In this document: positions 56,926-64,000 of the stretch, in pieces
Position numbering within the stretch: position 1 is the first letter of the stretch
Layout: each line of letters opens with the position of its first letter
NCBI GenBank assembly: GCA_014529385.2
Contig: CM043959.1
Coordinates: forward strand, 14,879,809 to 14,943,808
Length of the DNA: 64,000 nt
Direction of reading: 5' to 3'
Source of the DNA: Adiantum capillus-veneris
Taxonomy: Eukaryota; Streptophyta; Polypodiopsida; Polypodiales; Pteridaceae
Program-made: the position numbers and the translations under genes
The notes under the pieces: model-generated
Told to the model about the DNA's origin: nothing
Seen by the model: only the letters and a program-made list of their open reading frames with translations
The model's database searches: none

Positions 56926-57119
56926 GCAGCTTGAGATTTTCAAGCTCTTTGAGTCCCTCCACATGTCACATGTTGGAGGGGTGGACATTTTGTTTTGGTT
57001 GGTTTTTCAAAAAAAAAAAAAGGTTAAAAAAAACAAGCGCAGACTTGATGGGTTAGAGTCAGATTAGACTACTCATCGTGCATGCTGCGTTTAATGGATC
57101 CGACGAGCCCGTTGAGTCA

Positions 57120-57244
57120 CTGTGTGTGTGTGTGTGTGTGTGAGGCCTGTCGTGCATGCCCTCCCCAATCAAGGCAAGTTTGTGCATGCACTGCCCAATC
57201 AAGGCTACGACGTTGGAGAGCCCAGTCAAGGCAAGCGCATATGC

Positions 57245-57305
<61 letters not shown>
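57120..57305. repeat. (GT)n and (GA)n tracts with CCCAATCAAGGC repeats
   Basis: (GT)n at 57120-57142 and (GA)n at 57247-57303. Between them CCCAATCAAGGC or CCCAGTCAAGGC occurs three times. Confidence 0.9.
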
Positions 57306-57306
<1 letters not shown>

Positions 57307-58205
57307 CTCAAGGAGGGTGGGCTTCTTGAAAAATATCTCAGTCGATGGTCCCCTGCTGGCTGCTGCGTGTGAGAGTGAGACAGAGAGAGCAAAGAAGAAG
57401 AGAATTTTAACTTCTCTGCGTGAGAGAGGGAGAGGGAGAGGGGGAGCTAAGATAACATCAAGGGTTGTGCGCGGCTCGCTGTGTGTGCGGCTCGAGGTCA
57501 GTAAGGTTTCTCTCTCTCTCTCTCTCTCAACCAACTCCTACTGCTTCCTCCATGAGAGAAATGGTGGATTCATATCGTATGTGTGTCGTGTGTTGTCTCT
57601 GTCTAGCTTGCAAGGTGTCTCCTCCATCGTGCCCTGCAGGACTGCCCTCCTCAACACAAAGTGTCTCCTTGCATGATCTACAAACACAGCCCCAACAACC
57701 AACACAAACACCATCGACGACATCATGGATATGTCGTCTGCGTAGGTCTCGCAATAGAGCTGGGGGGACACAGAGAGACTGTCGCAGGTCTTGGAGCGAG
57801 AGTCGGAGACGACTCAAACGAGACACAAAAACGTGCCCTCCGCCCAACTTGGAGAGTTGTGCGTAGAGAGGATAGTGGTATGGCAAGAGATGAGCCTCAT
57901 GGGCGTTGATGAGGGCAGAGGACATGCCTCACCCTGGATTCTCTCTCTCTCTCTCTCTCTCTCTCATCCAATGCAAGGCAGGAAGCGGGTGATGTGGCAA
58001 AAGAATCTCTCTCTCTTTCTCTCTCTCCTCCAAGGGGCCACCTCTCCCTTTTCTTTTACTACCCTCCAAACAAAGCATCTTTAGAAATTCCATGTAATAA
58101 AACATGCGTGCCAACCTATTGTATGGCTATTTAAAAGGGTCCATTCACAAAAAGACTTAGAAATTTTCTCATGTAGGAAAAGGGAGACTTTTTTAGTGTT
58201 TTTTA
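57306..58205. other. Gene-free stretch
   Basis: Short frames with low-complexity ends only. (CT)n at 57510-57528 and 57942-57964. Confidence 0.35.
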
Positions 58206-58211
58206 TACAAT

Positions 58212-58295
58212 GCAACATCATGAGCTTTTGCTCGGGAGGCACCGCGTACCTAGCTAGGTATGCCGTGCCTCCCTCACATAAGCTCATGATGTTGC
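58212..58295. repeat. Near-perfect hairpin with 42-bp arms and no loop
   Basis: Arms 58212-58253 and 58254-58295 pair with about six mismatches around the centre CCTAGCTAGG; outer ends are GCAACATCATGAGCTT and its complement. Could be a small MITE or a cruciform-forming palindrome. Confidence 0.9.
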
Positions 58296-58404
58296 GTTAA
58301 GTCATAATGTGGGAATTATTGTGAGAATCTATCCAAAACTTCTTGTGATTGAGTCTACCCTCCAACGCGAATCATTTGCGTCGTGCGTGAGACAATAAAA
58401 AGGC

Positions 58405-58740
58405 TTTGGGGTGGAGGCAAATCATTATATCTTTTTATTTTTGCCATAAAAGGAGAGAGTGAGCAAGGCGACGGGCTTGGTGGAGTGGTTAGATGCGTGC
58501 AAAGGATGGGGATGGGGGCAGGGGACACTCAGAGTTTGGGGTGGAGGCAAATCATTATATCTTTTTTTTGCATAGATTGCCAATGTGAGCCATGCGACGG
58601 GCTTGCTGGAGTGGTTGAGTGCGATTGACGGGTGCGGGTTAGAATTCCGACCTTTACTTTTGTAAAAGGTAGGAGATCCTTGGGAGAGAATCTGGTAGAA
58701 GAATCTGAGTGCAAATTGAATAAAATAGTAGAGGAGCGCG
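58405..58740 (+). mobile_element. tRNA-derived SINE-like element, partly duplicated
   Basis: A unit of about 131 bp starting TTTGGGGTGGAGGC is repeated (about 58404 and 58535). The second has an A-box-like TTGCTGGAGTGG (58603-58614) and a B-box-like GGTTAGAATTCC (58637-58648), as in tRNA-derived SINEs. The first has only the A-box half. Confidence 0.5.
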
Positions 58741-58754
58741 TAGGCACAATATAA

Positions 58755-59205
58755 GTAATTCATGGTGCTCTTTGATGACTCAAATTGTTTCGCCTAGATA
58801 TGGTTTCTTTACCATAAGGATGAGACTTGTGAGACCCTTATAAATGGCACACACTTGTGGAGAAGTACTTCCAATGCAATGATGTTTCTTTACCATAAGG
58901 ATGAGACTTGTGAGACCCTTATAAATGGCACACACTTGTGGAGAAGTACTTCCAATGCAATGATGTAGTTTTGCTATATGAGGGAAGCAACATAGAGAGA
59001 CTTTATGAAAGTACTCTATTCGGTAAGCCTTGAGGATTTTGGAGCCTTGGTGTACCTATGCAGGTTCCATCACTTGAGAGTGCCCTTTATTTGATGTTAC
59101 TGGTTGATGACTCCAATCATTTCACCTGGATATGTTTTCTTTATCATAAGGATGAGACCTTTGATAAATTGGTATATATGCTCATGAAGCAGTACTTTCG
59201 ATGAT
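58755..59205 (+). pseudogene. Copia integrase relic with 81-bp tandem duplication
   Basis: LLVDDSNHFTWICFLYHKDE at about 59094-59153 follows VPSLESALY. It fits the copia integrase pattern TPSLGGxxY...FVDDxSRxTWVYFLxxKxE. A degenerate first copy (VLFDDSNCFA, stop, IWFLYHKDET) lies at about 58758. Its LYHKDETCETLINGTHLWRS block is tandemly doubled (58803-58883 and 58884-58964). Confidence 0.65.
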
Positions 59206-59509
59206 TCAATCCATTTCCAAAGAAGTAGAGGGGGAACTTGGGAAGTTTGTCTTGAAAGTCCAATAAAATTATATATGCTAGCTATAACACTTTTTCCAAA
59301 AGCTAGCGCTTTTATGGTCTGGTGTAGGAGGATATCATAGTTAGGAGAGATGATGTCTTTGACAAGCATCTTCTTAATAAAGCAGCACAAAAAATATTTA
59401 GGGTGTAAAAAATGTTTTTCAAACATACAAAATTCTTTTTCTTTAATTTGCCAAGGGAAAATTTTGAAAAAATAAGTTTATTTTTTGAACTTTTTACACT
59501 ATTTTTGTC

Positions 59510-60900
59510 TATTTCAGAGTGGAATTTCACCTTTTTGCCTTGCCCTCAACCGACAGTTTTGAAATTGAGAACGACACAATATTAAGTTGAAACACATTTT
59601 TCCCGAACATTGCGGGCCATGCGAGACGAACTCATGTCCTTTGACGGTTATCTTGCACTGATGCTTTTGGGGCGGAATTTGGCCTTTTCCCCTTGCCCAT
59701 CACCTTATTGCCAAGCTTTGCACAAATTTTCTTGATTTTTTGGAGCAAAGTTTCACTTTTTCCCTTGCTCCCAATTGGCCCTTTTCGATTGCTAGACCGA
59801 AAGTTTATTAAAAAAAAAGGTTGTTATCCAGGGTTTTGCGGCGGAATTTCGCCTTTTCCTTGCTCTAAAATGAAACTTTGGGAAATAGTGGTTTTGAAAG
59901 TTTGGGCATTAAGGTGTAAAAACCTTTTAAAACATACAAATTTCCTTTCCTTTAATTTGCCAAGGGAAATTTTTAAAAAAATAAGTTTATTTTTTCTATT
60001 TTTACACTATTTTTCTCTATTTCGGGGTAGAAATTCTCCTTTTCCCCTTGCCCTCAATCGGCATTTTTGAAATTGAGAACGACACAATGTTGTGCTGAAA
60101 CTCATTTTTCCTGAACACTGCAGGCCATGCGACGTGGACTTATGTACTTTGACGGCTATCTCGCACCCATGCTTTTGGGGTAGGATTTGGCCTTTTCCCC
60201 TTGCCCTCACCTTGCTTTTGGAGTATAGAAAACCGTTTTTCATTCATACAAAATTCCTTTCCTTTAATTTGCCAAGGGGAATTTTTTTAATAAAAGTTTA
60301 CATATAATGCCTAATTGGTGTGCCAGGCACTCTAGAAAGAGATCACTAACTGTAAATGCCCTCGACTGGCATTTTTGACATTGAGAACCACACAATATTA
60401 AGCTGGGACACATTTTTTCCAAACATTGTTGCGAGGCGAACCCATGTACTTTGACGATTGTCTTGCACCCCTGCTTTTGGGGCGGAGTTTGGCCTTTTCC
60501 CTTTGCCCTCAAGTTATTGCCAAGCTTGCACTAATTTTCTCAATTTTTTTGGGGTGGAGTTTCACCTTTTCCCCTTGCCCCCAATTGGCGCTTTCCGATT
60601 GCTAGATCGAAAGTTTTTTAAAAAATTGGTTGTTTTCCAAGGTTTTGCACTACTTTTTCTCTATTTTGGGGTGGAATTTCGCCTTCTCCCCTTGCCCTCA
60701 ACCGGGACTTTTTATTAACAATGGGAAAGTTTGGAGCCTAGGGTGTTTTTGCATTGTTTTCCTCGATTTGGGGCGAAATTGGTGTATAAGCTTAGGAATT
60801 CGTGTGATAGTGGACATAGTTGCACCACAACTAAGTCTATTATTATAATGGTAGAAAATGGTACGATGTTAAGCTGAGACACATTTTTCCCGAACACATT
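59510..60900. repeat. Degenerate tandem array with TTTTCCCCTTGCCCTCAA motif
   Basis: Blocks with TTGAGAAC(G/C)(A/C)CACAAT recur at about 59565, 60071 and 60379. GGCCTTTTCCCCTTGCCC-type blocks recur at least six times, and TTTAATTTGCCAAGGG(A/G)A three times. Units are about 300-510 bp and partly deleted. No coding sense. Confidence 0.8.

Positions 60901-60985
<85 letters not shown>
60901..60985. repeat. (GT)n(GA)n microsatellite
   Basis: (GT)n followed directly by about 30 GA units. Confidence 0.97.
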
Positions 60986-60987
<2 letters not shown>

Positions 60988-61189
60988 GATGCTAATTCCA
61001 TATATTGTTTTTTGGCATTGACAAGGCCCAAAGCAAGAAGCCAAGTCCAAGGTTGAAGGCAAGCAAATCGGAGGCAAAGAGTGAGCAAATCCAAGGCAGC
61101 ACGAGTGAATTCGAGGCGACAAAGGCGGAGGAAAATCTTGACTAAAGTTGAAGGTTTTCTCTAAACTTTATGCTATTCTCACCTTTGAC

Positions 61190-62100
61190 TTGGGATTTCA
61201 AGGTCTAAATGAAAATTTGAAAATTACAATTTTTAGGCGTAAATATCATAATTTATCAGGTGGGATTACACTAAACCGGTCCTCTTGACATTGCATTTTC
61301 TTTGTGTTTTGTGGGTGCAATCACCTTATGGTGTTCTCAAGGTCAAAATGAAAATCTCAAGGTAAATATTAAAATTTGTTAGGTGGGACTACACTAAGCT
61401 GATCTTTTAGAGCACTCTCATAGCCAAATGTTTTTTTAAAAAACACTGATGATGAAGGGCACGACAAATTAGGCTAGCCCTCCACTATATTTGGAGATTT
61501 CTAAATTAAATTCCTCCAAGTTTCACGCGTGCTATCACCTTGGGGTGAAATTTAGAGATAAATCTCAAAATTCGTAGGTGGGATTGCACTTAAGTTAGGA
61601 TGCTTTTCTCCAAAACACGGGTGCTTTGAGTTTCATGGGTGCTATCACCTTGAGGTGAAAGTTTAGAGGTGGATCTCAAAATTCATAGGTGGGATTGCAC
61701 TAAACTTGGATTTTTCCTATGTGTCAATGAGTGGTGGTCTTTTGACGTAGTCTGTTTTCCCTTGGGACCAGAAAGAGAAGCAAAAGCCTTTAATTTGGTG
61801 ATGGTTCAAATGGTCTCACCTACAGTCAATGTTGTGTGGTTGACTTTATCATGATTGAGATTATTTGGCCCTCTTTTTAAAAATAAGATATCCATAGATG
61901 GGAATACACTAAACCAGTCTTTGAGCACTCCAATACACAATGATTTTTCCCAAAATGTGAGTGGTGGCAAAGGGAAACCCTTGCCTATATTTGAAGTTTT
62001 TTACACCCTAAATTCCTTTGAGCTTTGGAGATGTTCTTGCTTTCCAGTTGGAATTTAGAGGTGAATTCCAAATTTGCAAGTGAGAATGCTCTAAACCTAG
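61190..62100. repeat. Scattered GTGGGATTACACTAAAC-type units
   Basis: GGTGGGA(T/C)T(A/G)CACT(A/T)A(A/G) occurs at about 61259, 61380, 61577 and 61688, each near TTTAGAG(G/A)T and CTCAAAATT. The reverse complement (TTTAGTGTAATCCCACC) is in the repeat at 49290-49728. The family is dispersed and diverged. Confidence 0.75.
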
Positions 62101-62388
62101 GTTTGAACAATGTTTAAAGGAAAATTATAGCTTTTGAGACAACTGTCTCCCTCCCCCCTCCCTCTTTCTATCATAGCCACTTTTGGCCACGAGCTATCCT
62201 CTATGTCTTTGTAGGTTTTCTCAGCTTCAAATAATGATTTCAAAAGTAAATTCAAAAGTAAAAGTTATGTGGGATTACACTAAACATAACTCTTTTTTGA
62301 GCACTTGGATAAAAAATATCAATGCTACAATACTTGAGAGCTTTAAGATTTCTTTTGGAGTGATTTAGTCTATCACCCTGCTCAAACA

Positions 62389-62389
<1 letters not shown>

Positions 62390-62420
<31 letters not shown>

Positions 62421-62430
62421 TCTCTCTCTT
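62390..62430. repeat. (CT)n microsatellite
   Basis: About 20 CT units with one interruption. Confidence 0.95.
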
Positions 62431-62559
62431 TGTCACTTTTGACCACTAGCTACCTCTCTACACCTTTGCACCATAGCCTTCGGGGCCATTGGGACTACTG
62501 TATGATGTCTAAATTGATTATGCATATTGAACTACTAAAAGAGGCCCAATGGAACCTCG

Positions 62560-63780
<1,221 letters not shown>

Positions 63781-64000
63781 GTAGCACAATAGGAAGACCC
63801 CAATACGGGGCAGGTTTTGAATGTCATACGGGCAATGCTAATAGACTTGCCGATGAGTCTTGATACCTAAGCATACTACTTCAATGTGAATTGGGAGAAC
63901 CAACCTACAATATTTGGAGAAGGAATTGGAAAAGCCATTCTACCACATTGGGTGAGAAAACCAACAAAACCACTCTTACCACACTTGGGCGGTTCAAGCT
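63781..64000. other. Window end, nothing recognised
   Basis: No coding or repeat signal supported in the last 220 bases. Confidence 0.4.

Overview
The window is nuclear DNA from a land plant, most likely a fern or related spore-bearing plant. The reasons are plant-type Ty1/copia and Ty3/gypsy elements, an L1-type LINE, fragments of a PPR gene of the fern/lycophyte style, short GT-AG introns of about 65-100 bp, and very many (GA)n/(CT)n tracts, often joined to (TG)n/(CA)n. The clade is an inference. I see no clearly intact host gene; almost every coding stretch is a mobile element or a broken copy.

Region 1-18 kb is the most interesting. A decayed gypsy element (minus strand, 1-3052) lies beside a multi-gene module. 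The module reads: a transposase-like gene on the plus strand (3839-11881), split by a nearly complete Ty1/copia element (4228-9832) flanked by a TTGAT target duplication; an unknown 'gene X' on the minus strand (11944-13357); a plus-strand gene (14179-16322) that joins a histone H3-like domain to an Ulp1-type (C48) cysteine protease and a basic tail; and a minus-strand gene (16592-17818) with a BAH-like N-terminus. The same order and orientation recurs at 40.8-44.55 kb: the transposase C-terminal exon (+), gene X (-) and an H3-like gene starting MARTKQT (+). In both places gene X and the H3 gene diverge from an intergenic region filled with iterated inverted motifs. I propose a transposon family that carries its own chromatin proteins. 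Both copies are broken by stops or frameshifts.

Region 18-30 kb is gene-poor. It holds a GGTAC palindrome cluster, a gypsy pol relic (about 21.1-22.1 kb), a copia integrase relic (24.8-25.1 kb), a 34-base G run, an 83-bp triplication and the longest (TC)n tracts. Region 30.1-34.5 kb is a large foldback (inverted-repeat) structure with nested tandem repeats. It is followed by a LINE 3' fragment (34.8-35.4 kb) and an intronless, disabled XRCC3-like copy (37.6-39.3 kb, minus).

Region 44.5-64 kb is a mosaic of microsatellites, PPR fragments (46.8-48.1 kb), dispersed and duplicated repeats, two tRNA-derived SINE-like units, short hairpins, a copia integrase relic (58.75-59.2 kb) and long degenerate tandem arrays.

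All calls come from reading the sequence. Families were recognised from remembered motifs and no database search was made.
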